A DNA stretch of 64,000 nucleotides from NCBI GenBank assembly GCA_024637225.1, contig JAGXFP010000052.1:1-64000 (forward strand). The letters run 5' to 3'. Position numbers and translations under genes: made by a program. This DNA comes from Desulfobacterales bacterium (GTDB lineage Bacteria > Desulfobacterota > Desulfobulbia > Desulfobulbales > JAGXFP01). Positions 1 through 8,376 of the stretch are shown piece after piece. Numbering within the stretch: position 1 is the stretch's first letter; the number at the start of each line of letters is the position of its first letter. The notes below the pieces were generated by a model. The model saw only the letters and a list, made by a program, of their open reading frames with translations, did not search any database and was not told the origin of the DNA.

Positions 1-32
1 CGTCGGCAGCGTCAGATGTGTATAAGAGACAG
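1..32 (+). other. Nextera sequencing adapter (not genomic)
   Basis: The first 32 bases match the Illumina Nextera read-1 transposase adapter, lacking only its first T, and end in the mosaic-end motif AGATGTGTATAAGAGACAG. Translated in two frames it gives the known artefact N-termini MCIRDS and MYKRQ. Genomic sequence begins at about base 33. This is an untrimmed contig end. Confidence 0.97.
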
Positions 33-903
33 TGTCATGCCCGGCCGGGACCAGCTGGTCGCCCTGAACCTGCCCGATTATCCTTCGCCGGAACGGGCGG
101 TCGCCGCCCTGAAAGCGATGTACGAATACTCACTATGGAAAAACCGGCCGGCCCGGGTGGTCACCCGTTTCCGGGTCAACCGGCGCCGGGTCGAACGGAT
201 CATCACCCGCCGAATGCGGAGCGGCCGCTACCAGATCGGCGAGGTCAAGGGGAAAAGCATTCTGCAGGCCTACGGCTTTCAGGTTCCCATCGGCCATCTG
301 GCTATCACCGTCGATGACGCCATGGAGATCGCCGGGCGGATCGGCTATCCGGTGGCGATGAAAATCGTCTCGCCGGACATTGTCCACAAAAGTGATCTGG
401 GCGGGGTGCGCCTCAATATTTCAAATGCCGAGGCGGTCAGGGATTATTTCGAACTGATGGTGCTGCGCATCCGGCAGCGGGCTCCGGAAGCTTTGATCGA
501 AGGGGTCTACGTAGAAAAGATGCTCGATCCCGGCCTGGAGGTAATTATCGGCATGAGCCGCGACCGCCAGTTCGGCCCAATGCTGATGTTCGGCCTGGGC
601 GGCATCTTCGTGGAGGTAATGAAGGACGTCACCTTCCACCTGGCCCCGATCACCGAAGGGGAGGCGATGCAGATGCTTAAATCAACCAGATCGTATGAAA
701 TCCTCAAGGGCAAGCGGGGCCAGCACGGTGTCGACTTGCAGGCTATCGCCAACGGCCTGCAGAGAATCAGCCAGCTGACCACTGACTTTCCGCAGATCAC
801 CGAACTGGACATCAACCCTTTTCTGGTCGGGGAAGCGGGCACCGACCCCTGGGTGGCCGATGCCAGAATAACCCTACGCGGCGACGAGAGCGAAAAGCGA
901 TGA
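33..903 (+). CDS. ADP-forming acetyl/acyl-CoA synthetase, C-terminal part (5' truncated)
   Basis: C-terminal part of an NDP-forming acyl-CoA synthetase, which interconverts acyl-CoA + ADP + Pi and acid + CoA + ATP. About 290 residues are present of roughly 700 in full-length single-chain enzymes. They cover the end of the ligase/CoA-binding part and the ATP-grasp domain. Visible signatures are DIVHKSDLGGV near residue 120 of the fragment, GLGGIFVE, and ELDINPF near the C-terminus. The N-terminal CoA-binding domain lies beyond the contig edge. The apparent ATG upstream is inside the adapter and is not real. The stop overlaps the next start by 4 bp (ATGA), so the two genes are translationally coupled. 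It may serve ATP-yielding acyl-CoA conversion or, with the downstream GNAT fusion, a Pat-like acyl-CoA sensing role; the substrate is unknown. Confidence 0.9.
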
Positions 904-2780
904 ATAGTACGAAAATCAAGAAATCAACCGGGACGGAGTGGCAGGACGCCTACTCCGATATGCTTGCCACTCCCCGGCAGGCGGCCAAACTGATCAAGCC
1001 GGGCCAGCGGGTCTTTATCGGCACCGGCTGCGGGGAACCGGTCGCCCTGGTCGATGCCCTTACCGAACGGGCCCACGAACTGGCCGATGTCGAGATCATC
1101 CAGCTGTTGGCCAAAGGGATGGCCCCCTACGCCGACCGCCGGTTCAGTGGGAGCTTCAAGGTCAACAGCTTCTTTATCGGCACCGCTATCCGCCAACACA
1201 TCCAGGAAGGGCTGGGGGATTACACCCCGGTGCTGCTCTCCGATATCCCCCGTCTGTTCAGTTCCGGCCGGCTACCCCTCGATGTGGTCCTGATCCAGGT
1301 GACCCCCCCGGACAGCCGGGGCCAGGTCAGCCTGGGAGTCTCGGTCGATATCGTCAAAAGTGCCGCCGAAAACGGCTCTCTGGTCATCGCCCAGGTCAAT
1401 CCCAGAATGCCCCGCACCTTGGGGGAGAGCTTTATGGATATCTACGATCTCGACGTCCTGGTGCCGGTCGATATGGAGATCCTTGAACGGCAGCAGTCCA
1501 CCACCACCGAAGACACCCTGAAGATCGGCGAGTATATCGCCGCCCTGATCGAAGACGGCGCGACCATCGAGTTCGGCATCGGCCGCATTCCCCACGGGGT
1601 GATCGAATTCTTGAAGGATAAAAAAGATCTCGGCATCCACACCGAGCTGTTGACCGACTCGATCATCCCCCTGATCGAGTCGGGAGCGGTTACCGGCCGC
1701 CGCAAGACCGTGGACCGCAACAAGATCGTCGCCTCTTTCTGTATGGGCGGCAGGAAACTATATGACTTTATCGATAATAACCCGCTCTTCAGCTTTCGCC
1801 CTACCGAATACGTCAACGACTCCCATGTGATCAGCCGCCAGTTTAAAATGACGGCGATCAACATGGCCCTGGAAGTCGACCTGACCGGCCAGGTCTGCGC
1901 GGATTCCCTGGGTTCCCTGTTCTATTCGGGGGTCGGCGGCCAGGTCGACTTCAACCGCGGCGCCGCCCGGGCCAAGGACGGCAAGGCGATCATCGCCCTT
2001 GAATCGACGGCCAGGGAGGGCGAGGTTTCGAGGATCGTCACCCGCCTGACTCCGGGGGCCGGGGTGGTAACGACCAGGGGGGAAGCCCATTACGTGGTCA
2101 CCGAATACGGGGTCGCCTATCTGCACGGTAAAAGCATTCAGGAAAGGGTAATGGCCCTGATCAGCATCGCCCACCCGAAATTCCGCGAACAGCTTCTGGA
2201 GGAGGCGATCATCGCCAAATACCTGCGCCAGGAGATGAGCGAAATCGGCGGCCGTTACTTTGTGGGCTCCCAGGAGATGCGGACCACCATGCTGCTCGAC
2301 GACGGCTCCCAGGTGAGCTTCCGACCGGTCCACCCCACCGACGAACACAGCATGCGCGACCTGCTCTATGCCCTCTCACGGGAGACCCTCTATTACCGGT
2401 TTATGACCCGCAATACAAGGTTCAGCCCCAGCCAGATTCAGAATTTCGTCTATATCGATCACCGCCGGGACGTAGCCATTGTCGGCACCGTCCCCGAGGC
2501 CCATGGCGAGGACATCGTGGCGGTGGGGCGCTACTACCTGAACAGCAAGACCAACCGGGCCGAGGTCGCCTTCGTGATCCGGGACGACTGGCAGAATCAC
2601 GGGATCGGCAAATTCCTCTTCAAACATCTGGTCAATCTGGCCAAGGGCAGCGGCATCGCCGGCTTCGACGCTGAAGTTCTGCGGGACAACCGGCGCATGC
2701 AGACGATCTTCAACCACAGCGGCTACCGGGTCAGGAGCCGGCTGGAGGAGGATGTCTACAGTTTTCAGATTGATTTTTAG
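900..2780 (+). CDS. Acetyl-CoA hydrolase/transferase family protein with C-terminal GNAT domain
   Basis: 626 residues in two parts. Residues about 20-450 are a class I CoA-transferase of the acetyl-CoA hydrolase / 4-hydroxybutyrate CoA-transferase type, with family blocks around RVFIGTGCGEP near the N-terminus and VVTEYGVAYLHGKSIQER near 400. Residues 472-626 are a GNAT acetyltransferase with the acetyl-CoA loop VIRDDWQNHGIGKFL. Normal family members are about 430 residues, so this is a real fusion. CoA-transferases move CoA between acyl-CoA and carboxylic acids in the cytoplasm. The GNAT part resembles the acetyltransferase half of Pat-type lysine acetyltransferases, where the partner is an NDP-forming acyl-CoA synthetase; here that enzyme is the overlapping upstream gene. 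Whether the GNAT domain modifies proteins is inference. Confidence 0.9.
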   Translation: MNSTKIKKSTGTEWQDAYSDMLATPRQAAKLIKPGQRVFIGTGCGEPVALVDALTERAHELADVEIIQLLAKGMAPYADRRFSGSFKVNSFFIGTAIRQHIQEGLGDYTPVLLSDIPRLFSSGRLPLDVVLIQVTPPDSRGQVSLGVSVDIVKSAAENGSLVIAQVNPRMPRTLGESFMDIYDLDVLVPVDMEILERQQSTTTEDTLKIGEYIAALIEDGATIEFGIGRIPHGVIEFLKDKKDLGIHTELLTDSIIPLIESGAVTGRRKTVDRNKIVASFCMGGRKLYDFIDNNPLFSFRPTEYVNDSHVISRQFKMTAINMALEVDLTGQVCADSLGSLFYSGVGGQVDFNRGAARAKDGKAIIALESTAREGEVSRIVTRLTPGAGVVTTRGEAHYVVTEYGVAYLHGKSIQERVMALISIAHPKFREQLLEEAIIAKYLRQEMSEIGGRYFVGSQEMRTTMLLDDGSQVSFRPVHPTDEHSMRDLLYALSRETLYYRFMTRNTRFSPSQIQNFVYIDHRRDVAIVGTVPEAHGEDIVAVGRYYLNSKTNRAEVAFVIRDDWQNHGIGKFLFKHLVNLAKGSGIAGFDAEVLRDNRRMQTIFNHSGYRVRSRLEEDVYSFQIDF

Positions 2781-2793
2781 GCTGGATTTGCGG

Positions 2794-2908
2794 TCGCAAA
2801 AAGCCGGCAAAGATTAATAACGCACACTTCGCAAAGCTCGGCACGAACATTAAATCAATAAGTTTCGCTCACCCTGAGCATATTGAAGGGATATTCGCCT
2901 TTTTGCGA
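2794..2908. repeat. Intergenic palindromic repeat with TCGCAAAAAG boxes
   Basis: TCGCAAAAAG at 2794-2803 and its inverse CTTTTTGCGA at 2899-2908 bracket a CTCGGCACGAAC...CACCCTGAGC...TGAAGGG module. A second copy of that module, without the exact boxes, lies at 14347-14401. It sits between convergent genes. Confidence 0.7.
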
Positions 2909-2910
2909 GC

Positions 2911-4644
2911 TTATCGGAATTGATCCGGATTGGCGGTCAGGAAACGATAAAGGGTGGCCCGGCCCACTCCCAGCAGTTTCGCGGCCCGGAGCCGGTTATT
3001 ACCGGTTTCGGCAAGGGTCCGTCGGACCAGATCGACCGTCAGCTTCTTGCGCTTGCGGGGCGGCGCGGCCTCCCCGGCCCGGCTCCGGGCCAGCCCGGCC
3101 TGAAGGTTTTCCGGAAGATGACCGGGGCGGACCGTCTCCGCGCGGCACCGGACCATCAGATAGCGGATCACATTCTGCAGTTCCCGAATGTTGCCGGGCC
3201 AGGCATGGCTCAGCAGGATATCCATGACCTCGGGAGAAATCTTCAGCTCTTCGCGCCCCTGCTCCCCGGCAACCCGTTTGATAAAGTGGCCAGCCAGCAG
3301 CGGAATATCGTGGAGCCGATCCCGCAGAGGCGGCAGGATGAGCGGCACCACGCAGAGGCGGTAGAAGAGGTCTTCCCGGAAACGGCCGGCCGCGATCTCC
3401 TCGCGCAGATCCTTGTTGGTCGCCGAGATCACCCGGACGTCGACTTTGATGGACTTTTCGCCGCCGACCCGGTGGAAGGTGTTATTCTGGAGGACCCGGA
3501 GGAGCTTGACCTGCATGGCCGGGGAGATTTCGCCGATTTCGTCAAGGAAGAGGGTACCGCCGTCGGCCAGTTCGAAACGCCCTTTCTTATCGCGAATCGC
3601 ACCGGTGAAGGCGCCGCGGACATGGCCGAACAGCTCGCTTTCGAGGAGATTGTCCGGCAGGGAGCCGCAGTTGACCGGGACAAGGAGTTTCGCGCCTCGA
3701 CTGCCTTCATTGTGGATCGCCGCCGCCACCAGCTCTTTGCCGGTGCCGGATTCGCCATTGATCAGAACCGGCACGTCGCTGTCGGCCAGCTCTCTGATGG
3801 TCCGGAACAGTTCCTGAATTTTGGGATCGCGGCCGATGATCCCGGAAAACTGCTCGATTTCGCCAAGCCTTTCAGCCAGAGCCAGCTCCCTGGAAAAATC
3901 CCGGAATGAGGCGACCACCCCCTGGACCTTACCGCCGGAATCGGTAATGCCGGTAACGTTCATCTCCAGCTGGCGCTCCTCGCCGTCGACAGTCTTGAAG
4001 AGCAGCGAATAGGGCTTATTCGGCAGTCCCGAAGGGCAGTCACCGCTGCAGAACGAACACTTGCCCCCGCAGAAGTTGCCGGGAAAGGTCTGGTGGCAGT
4101 CCCGGCCCAGCACCTCTTGCCGCCGGTAACCGGTGATCCGTTCAGCCGCCTTGTTGAAAAAGAAGATGCGCCGCTCAAGATCGTGGGCGATTATACCTTC
4201 CTGGAGATTGTCGAGGAGCATCTCCGAATTGCGATGGGAGCGGAGCAGGGCGGTCAGATAGCCCTGGTCCAGCAAGGCTGTTACCCTGGCCCGGACCGCC
4301 TTGAGCATTTCGGGGTAATTCGTTCCGGCAAATTCCTCGCCGCATTGCCAGACCAGAAGTGGCGGCATTCCCGGCAGGGGAGGATAGGAGTGGCATTCGC
4401 CGTCTTGCCGGCTGAAAAAGACGATAAGATCGAAATCGAACAGATCGATCGCGGAGGGCTCGATAATTTCCCGCACCCTCAGGCCCGCTTCGCCAAGGGT
4501 TTTCTGGAGCTTTTCCCGGTGTCCCTCTCCGCCGGGGACGGCGGCACTGGCCACTCCCGCCCCGCCCGCGCTTTTATTGAAAAATGCCGCCGCCAGAACC
4601 GGGGCGGTCCTGAATTCGTCGCCGGCGAATAGAACTCTATTCAT
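2911..4644 (-). CDS. Sigma-54-dependent activator with LMW-phosphatase-like and Cys-rich PAS domains
   Basis: An enhancer-binding protein activating sigma-54 promoters, 577 residues from the ATG at 4644. That start is preferred to the longer frame from 4719, whose first 25 codons lie in an intergenic repeat. Residues 1-80 resemble a low-molecular-weight tyrosine phosphatase/arsenate reductase fold (VLFAGDEFRTAP), but the catalytic CX5R Cys is absent. Residues about 135-250 are PAS with Cys at 183, 192, 196, 199 and 203, suggesting a metal or Fe-S sensor. Residues 266-500 are AAA+ with Walker A GESGTGKE (297-304), GAFTGA (344-349) and GGTLFLDEIGE. The C-terminus is a Fis-type helix-turn-helix (GVGRATLYRFL). 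It converges on the CoA genes; its targets are unknown. Confidence 0.93.
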   Translation of the reverse strand: MNRVLFAGDEFRTAPVLAAAFFNKSAGGAGVASAAVPGGEGHREKLQKTLGEAGLRVREIIEPSAIDLFDFDLIVFFSRQDGECHSYPPLPGMPPLLVWQCGEEFAGTNYPEMLKAVRARVTALLDQGYLTALLRSHRNSEMLLDNLQEGIIAHDLERRIFFFNKAAERITGYRRQEVLGRDCHQTFPGNFCGGKCSFCSGDCPSGLPNKPYSLLFKTVDGEERQLEMNVTGITDSGGKVQGVVASFRDFSRELALAERLGEIEQFSGIIGRDPKIQELFRTIRELADSDVPVLINGESGTGKELVAAAIHNEGSRGAKLLVPVNCGSLPDNLLESELFGHVRGAFTGAIRDKKGRFELADGGTLFLDEIGEISPAMQVKLLRVLQNNTFHRVGGEKSIKVDVRVISATNKDLREEIAAGRFREDLFYRLCVVPLILPPLRDRLHDIPLLAGHFIKRVAGEQGREELKISPEVMDILLSHAWPGNIRELQNVIRYLMVRCRAETVRPGHLPENLQAGLARSRAGEAAPPRKRKKLTVDLVRRTLAETGNNRLRAAKLLGVGRATLYRFLTANPDQFR

Positions 4645-4665
4645 ATGATTGGGTCCGTTAAAAAT

Positions 4666-4813
4666 GATGGCGTCGCAAAAAGTCGCCAGCTCCTGCGTTG
4701 CTGCTAATTGTCTCGTCATTGCAACGTACTGAAGTACGCTTCATTCCTCGAAATTCGCGCGCCTTGGATCTGACGATTTTTGCTTAGCCATCCCATTTTT
4801 GACTTTTTGCGAA
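4666..4813 (+). repeat. Long imperfect palindrome, family A copy 1
   Basis: About 148 bp in the promoter gap between the activator gene and trmJ. Nested inverted ends are GATGGC...GCCATC and TCGCAAAAAG (4673-4682)...CTTTTTGCGA (4803-4812). The centre is CGTACTGAAGTACG. Close copies are at 34822-34970 (same orientation) and 58778-58918 and 61256-61403 (opposite orientation). Confidence 0.85.
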
Positions 4814-4845
4814 CTAATCACAAATGATGGCTGGCGTCGAAAAAA

Positions 4846-5628
4846 TCAGCCGCGCTTTTCTTTTTCGTAGCGGAGGAACTGTTTGCAAAAACCCCGAATC
4901 ATCTTGACCTCTTTGGCCTGAAGTTCCTGGCGCCCGAAAAATTTGCGGATCGAATTCATCCAGTAATCATTCTCGCCGGCAGTCCGCTCTTCCTTCAAAA
5001 ATTGCACCTGCCGGAGAAGTTGTTCCACGTGGGCATACATGCCCTCCAGTTCGCGGGTCATGGCAAGTTTTGGCGAAGAGGCCGGACCGTCTTGGCCGAA
5101 GAGCAGCCCGTGATAAAGCTCGTAGCAATGAATCGACACGGCCTGGGCCAGGTTCAGTGAGGTGAATTCAGCAGTGGGAATGTTTGAGGTGAACTTGCAG
5201 AATTTGAGGTCGTCATTGGTCAAACCCCGGTGTTCCGGGCCGAAAAGGATCGCCACCCGGTTGTCGGCGAGCAGGGGAATCAGCTTCTCGACCATGACCC
5301 GGGGGGTGTTCGGCTGCCGGCGCTGCCGGCCCTGACGGGCGGTGGTGCCGACCACCACCGAAAAAGGGGCCAGGGCGGTTTCGAGATCCTGAAAAAGAGC
5401 GAGGTTGTCGATCAACGAAACGGCGTGATGGGTGGCCATTCGCGCCATTTTCTCCCGGTCCGGCGCTTCCCGCCTAATCACGATCAGCTTCGATATCCCC
5501 ATATTCACGGCACTGCGGGCGGCCGCGCCGATATTCTCGGCATATTTGGGTTCGACCAGAACAATGGCGACCTTGGCCAGGGCCGCTTGCAGTTCGGGGG
5601 CGGATCTCAACTCCATCTCGCTTTTCAC
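4846..5628 (-). CDS. trmJ: tRNA/rRNA 2'-O-methyltransferase, TrmJ family
   Basis: 260-residue SPOUT-fold methyltransferase that transfers methyl from SAM to a ribose 2'-OH; the TrmJ family modifies tRNA position 32. Family signatures are NIGAAARSAVNMG (about 33-45), LFGPEHRGLTNDDL mid-protein and the knotted SAM site IPTAEFTSLNLAQAV. A helical C-terminal extension follows, as usual for TrmJ. Its ATG overlaps the rnr stop by 4 bp, so the two RNA-processing genes form an operon. An internal Met at residue 5 is an alternative start. TrmJ rather than another SpoU relative is likely from length and motifs; the exact target is inference. Confidence 0.9.
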   Translation of the reverse strand: MKSEMELRSAPELQAALAKVAIVLVEPKYAENIGAAARSAVNMGISKLIVIRREAPDREKMARMATHHAVSLIDNLALFQDLETALAPFSVVVGTTARQGRQRRQPNTPRVMVEKLIPLLADNRVAILFGPEHRGLTNDDLKFCKFTSNIPTAEFTSLNLAQAVSIHCYELYHGLLFGQDGPASSPKLAMTRELEGMYAHVEQLLRQVQFLKEERTAGENDYWMNSIRKFFGRQELQAKEVKMIRGFCKQFLRYEKEKRG

Positions 5629-7868
5629 TCTTCGATCAAGGTGAAATCGATCCTGCGCCGGCGGATATTGACCTCGCTGACCTTGACCCTGATCTGATCA
5701 CCGATCTGAATGATCCGGCCGGAGGTTTTGCCGAGGATCCGGTGATTTTTCTCGTCGACCTCGTAAAAATCGCCGGGCAGTTCGGCCAGGGGAATCACCC
5801 CGCTGATAAAGGATTCCAGCAGCTCGACAAAGACCCCGAAAGAAGCGATCCCCGAGACAATTGCCGCGAATTCCTCGTCCAGGTGCTCGGCCATATAGCG
5901 GACCTGCAGCCTTTCGACCACCTGGCGTTCGGCATCGACAGCCACCCGTTCGCGGCCGGAAAGAAAGATGCCGGCCTCTTCCGCCGAGGAATAACCGGGT
6001 TTGCCGCGCTCGCCTTTGCCGCCGCTGCCGACCAGCCGCTGCAGAGCCCGATGGACCATCAGATCGGGATAGCGGCGGATCGGGGAGGTAAAGTGGCAGT
6101 AATCAGTAGCCGCCAGCCCGAAATGACCGGCATTTTCAGGGGAATAGCGGGCCTGCTGCATGGTGCGCAGCAGCAGGTTGCTGACGATGTACTCCTTGGG
6201 GGTCTCCCTGACCTCCTCGACAACCTTGGCGAACCAGGCGGGGCCGGTAACCCCCTTGGGCAACGTAATCCCGATGCTCCTGGCAAACTCGGCAAACTCC
6301 TCGACCTTGAGGGGATCGGGTTCTTCGTGGATCCGGTAGAGAAAATCATAATCCGCGGCATGGTCCAGGGCCGAAAAAGCCCGGGCCACCGCCTCATTGG
6401 CTGCCAGCATGCATTCCTCGATCAACTTATGGGCCTGGTTTCGATGGGAGCGGGCGATGTGGCTGATCCGGCCGGTTTCGTCCAGGTTGATTTCCGGTTC
6501 CGGAATCTCGAAGCCGATACTGCCCCGTCGCCGCCGTTGATCCCCGAGGGCGGCGGCGAGCTTGGCCATCAACTCCAGATCCGCGGTAAACTCTTTATAT
6601 TCCTTGCGGATCGCGGCCTTGGGCGGGGCGGAAAGAATATCGTAAACCTTGTTGTAGGTGAAGCGCTGGTGACTGCGAATCAGTGATTTACCGAATTTCT
6701 GCCCAACCGGCCGCCCTTTGGCATCGAAATCGAGAATGGCGGTAAAGGCATACCGGTCCTGGTCGGGGACCAGGCTGCACAGATCGTTGGAGAGCCGTTC
6801 CGGCAGCATCGGCACCACCCGGCCCGGGAAATAGACACTGGTGCCGCGCCCGTAGGCGTCCTGGTCGAGGGGGGAACCGGTCGTTACATAATGGCTGACA
6901 TCGGCGATCGAGACGTAGAGCCGGTAATTTTTGCCGGCCTTTTCGATGGCCACCGCGTCGTCGAAATCTTTGGCGGTTTCGCCGTCGATGGTGACGTGGC
7001 GGATATGGCGCAGATCTTCGCGGCCCGGTTCCGGTTTTATATCGGCGTTGAGTTCCTTGACCTGCCCCAGGGTTTCCGAAGAGAACTCATGGGGCAGATC
7101 GAGCAGATGGATGACGATATCGGCCTGGACGGATGGGTCGTTGCTGTCGCCCAGAATCTTGACCACCTGGCCGGCCGGGCGCTGGACATCGCCGGTAAAA
7201 TCGGTGATCTCGACAACCACCACTTCACCGGGCTTTGCCCCCCCGGCCCGATCGGGACTGACCAGGACACTGTAATTCAAGCGATCGTCCTCGGGAATCA
7301 CCAGCCCCCCCGACTGCCAGGTGCCGACAATCCGCTTTGCCGAACGGTGCAGAACCGTGACGACCCTGCCCTCCCGTTTGTCCCGGCGCACCTTGGTCAG
7401 CCGCACCAAAGCCCGGTCACCGTGGTTGGCGGTGCCGGTGGCCCCGGGGGGGATGAAAATGTCGTTTTCCCTGGTTTCGGCAAGTTCGCTGACCGGCCGG
7501 GCAAAGGCGAATCCCCGGGGATGCGCGGTGATCTGCGTTTCGATCAAATCCTTTATATTTTTATTGCGGTAGATTTCTCCCTTGCAGGCAAGGGTTTTCT
7601 CGCGACAGAGCGTTTCCAGGGCATCGTCGATGATTTTGCGTTCGGCCCGCGAAGAGGGCTGCAAGCCGGCAAAGATCTCCTCGCGGCTTGCCTCGCCGCC
7701 CTGCCGGTAGATGAAACCGACGATTTCATCTTCGAGCTGCAAAAGCTGCTGATTCCGGGACTTGTCCCGGTCAGGCTGCCTGCGCCTGCCACTAGGTGCC
7801 TTGGTACTTTTGCTCTTGCGCCCATGTTCGGGGACCGCGGTTTTTTTCGGACGGCGGTTTCTTGCCAT
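5625..7868 (-). CDS. rnr: Ribonuclease R
   Basis: A processive 3'-5' exoribonuclease of the RNB family that degrades structured RNA. From the ATG at 7868 it is 747 residues, normal for RNase R. Residues 1-60 are a very basic tail (RRPKK, RKSKSTK). A winged-helix region, cold-shock OB domains, the RNB catalytic domain (DGETAKDFDDAVAIE, with the Mg-binding Asp residues) and a C-terminal S1 domain (FGVFVELLESFISGVIPL) follow. An in-frame extension to 8066 exists, but its first codons are repeat sequence ([13 protein letters not shown], also found before the gene at 45850), so MARNRRPKK is the chosen start. It is translationally coupled to trmJ. Confidence 0.94.
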   Translation of the reverse strand: MARNRRPKKTAVPEHGRKSKSTKAPSGRRRQPDRDKSRNQQLLQLEDEIVGFIYRQGGEASREEIFAGLQPSSRAERKIIDDALETLCREKTLACKGEIYRNKNIKDLIETQITAHPRGFAFARPVSELAETRENDIFIPPGATGTANHGDRALVRLTKVRRDKREGRVVTVLHRSAKRIVGTWQSGGLVIPEDDRLNYSVLVSPDRAGGAKPGEVVVVEITDFTGDVQRPAGQVVKILGDSNDPSVQADIVIHLLDLPHEFSSETLGQVKELNADIKPEPGREDLRHIRHVTIDGETAKDFDDAVAIEKAGKNYRLYVSIADVSHYVTTGSPLDQDAYGRGTSVYFPGRVVPMLPERLSNDLCSLVPDQDRYAFTAILDFDAKGRPVGQKFGKSLIRSHQRFTYNKVYDILSAPPKAAIRKEYKEFTADLELMAKLAAALGDQRRRRGSIGFEIPEPEINLDETGRISHIARSHRNQAHKLIEECMLAANEAVARAFSALDHAADYDFLYRIHEEPDPLKVEEFAEFARSIGITLPKGVTGPAWFAKVVEEVRETPKEYIVSNLLLRTMQQARYSPENAGHFGLAATDYCHFTSPIRRYPDLMVHRALQRLVGSGGKGERGKPGYSSAEEAGIFLSGRERVAVDAERQVVERLQVRYMAEHLDEEFAAIVSGIASFGVFVELLESFISGVIPLAELPGDFYEVDEKNHRILGKTSGRIIQIGDQIRVKVSEVNIRRRRIDFTLIEE

Positions 7869-8028
7869 GTATTTTGTTCTCGACTGGTTATATTTTGAAT
7901 TTACAGGTGCCGGAATTATCAAGCAGATGCTTTCCGGCAGCCAGATTTCCGGATAAGATAGAATTTTAATGATGCCACTTTTTGGCCAAAATGTAATAGT
8001 ATTTTTTATCCTGGCGGGATATTTAAAA

Positions 8029-8247
8029 CCTGAATCCGTGAGCGTTCGAGAACGGTGCAGATGCAAGGCGGCGACGATGTCGATAATACTAATGGTATAT
8101 TAACGAGTTGCCAACGCCACAGATGCGCCGTTATCGGGCGCCCCGCAGGGCGGCAGGGTGAACCCTGGCAATCCGGGGAAAAACGATTATCTAATCTAAT
8201 TATAGACTGATAAGTGAAATTCACCATGAAGCCGTCCCGGATTCAGG
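8029..8247 (+). mobile_element. MITE-like element, copy B1 (219 bp)
   Basis: Ends are CCTGAATCCGTGA and the inverse of CCTGAATCCGGGA (12/13 identical). The first roughly 140 bp match copy B2 (45607-45824) closely; the right part matches copy B3 (50222-50354). It contains an internal CGCCCCGCAGGGCG hairpin. Flanks TAAAA/TAGGA do not form a clean duplication. It lies upstream of rnr on one side and the RSH gene on the other. The remainder of the roughly 500 bp gap (7869-8376) shows no gene. Confidence 0.85.
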
Positions 8248-8376
8248 TAGGAGCCATCGGCGAATGAGCCGCCCCAATCACGGCTCTGCCCCTAGGACTC
8301 CTTTTGCCATCTTCTTGAATCCGTTATCGGACGCCCAAAAAACGGCGGAACCAATTCATTAACACAAAGAGGGCTT

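Noticed and set aside
16-39. Apparent ATG start (MCIRDS) of the first gene and a second frame starting MYKRQ
   Set aside because: Both start codons are inside the sequencing adapter; the real gene is 5' truncated.
7869-8066. 66-residue N-terminal extension of RNase R
   Set aside because: It is read from a MITE and intergenic DNA; the same peptide precedes an unrelated gene at 45787, and MARNRRPKK gives the normal family length.
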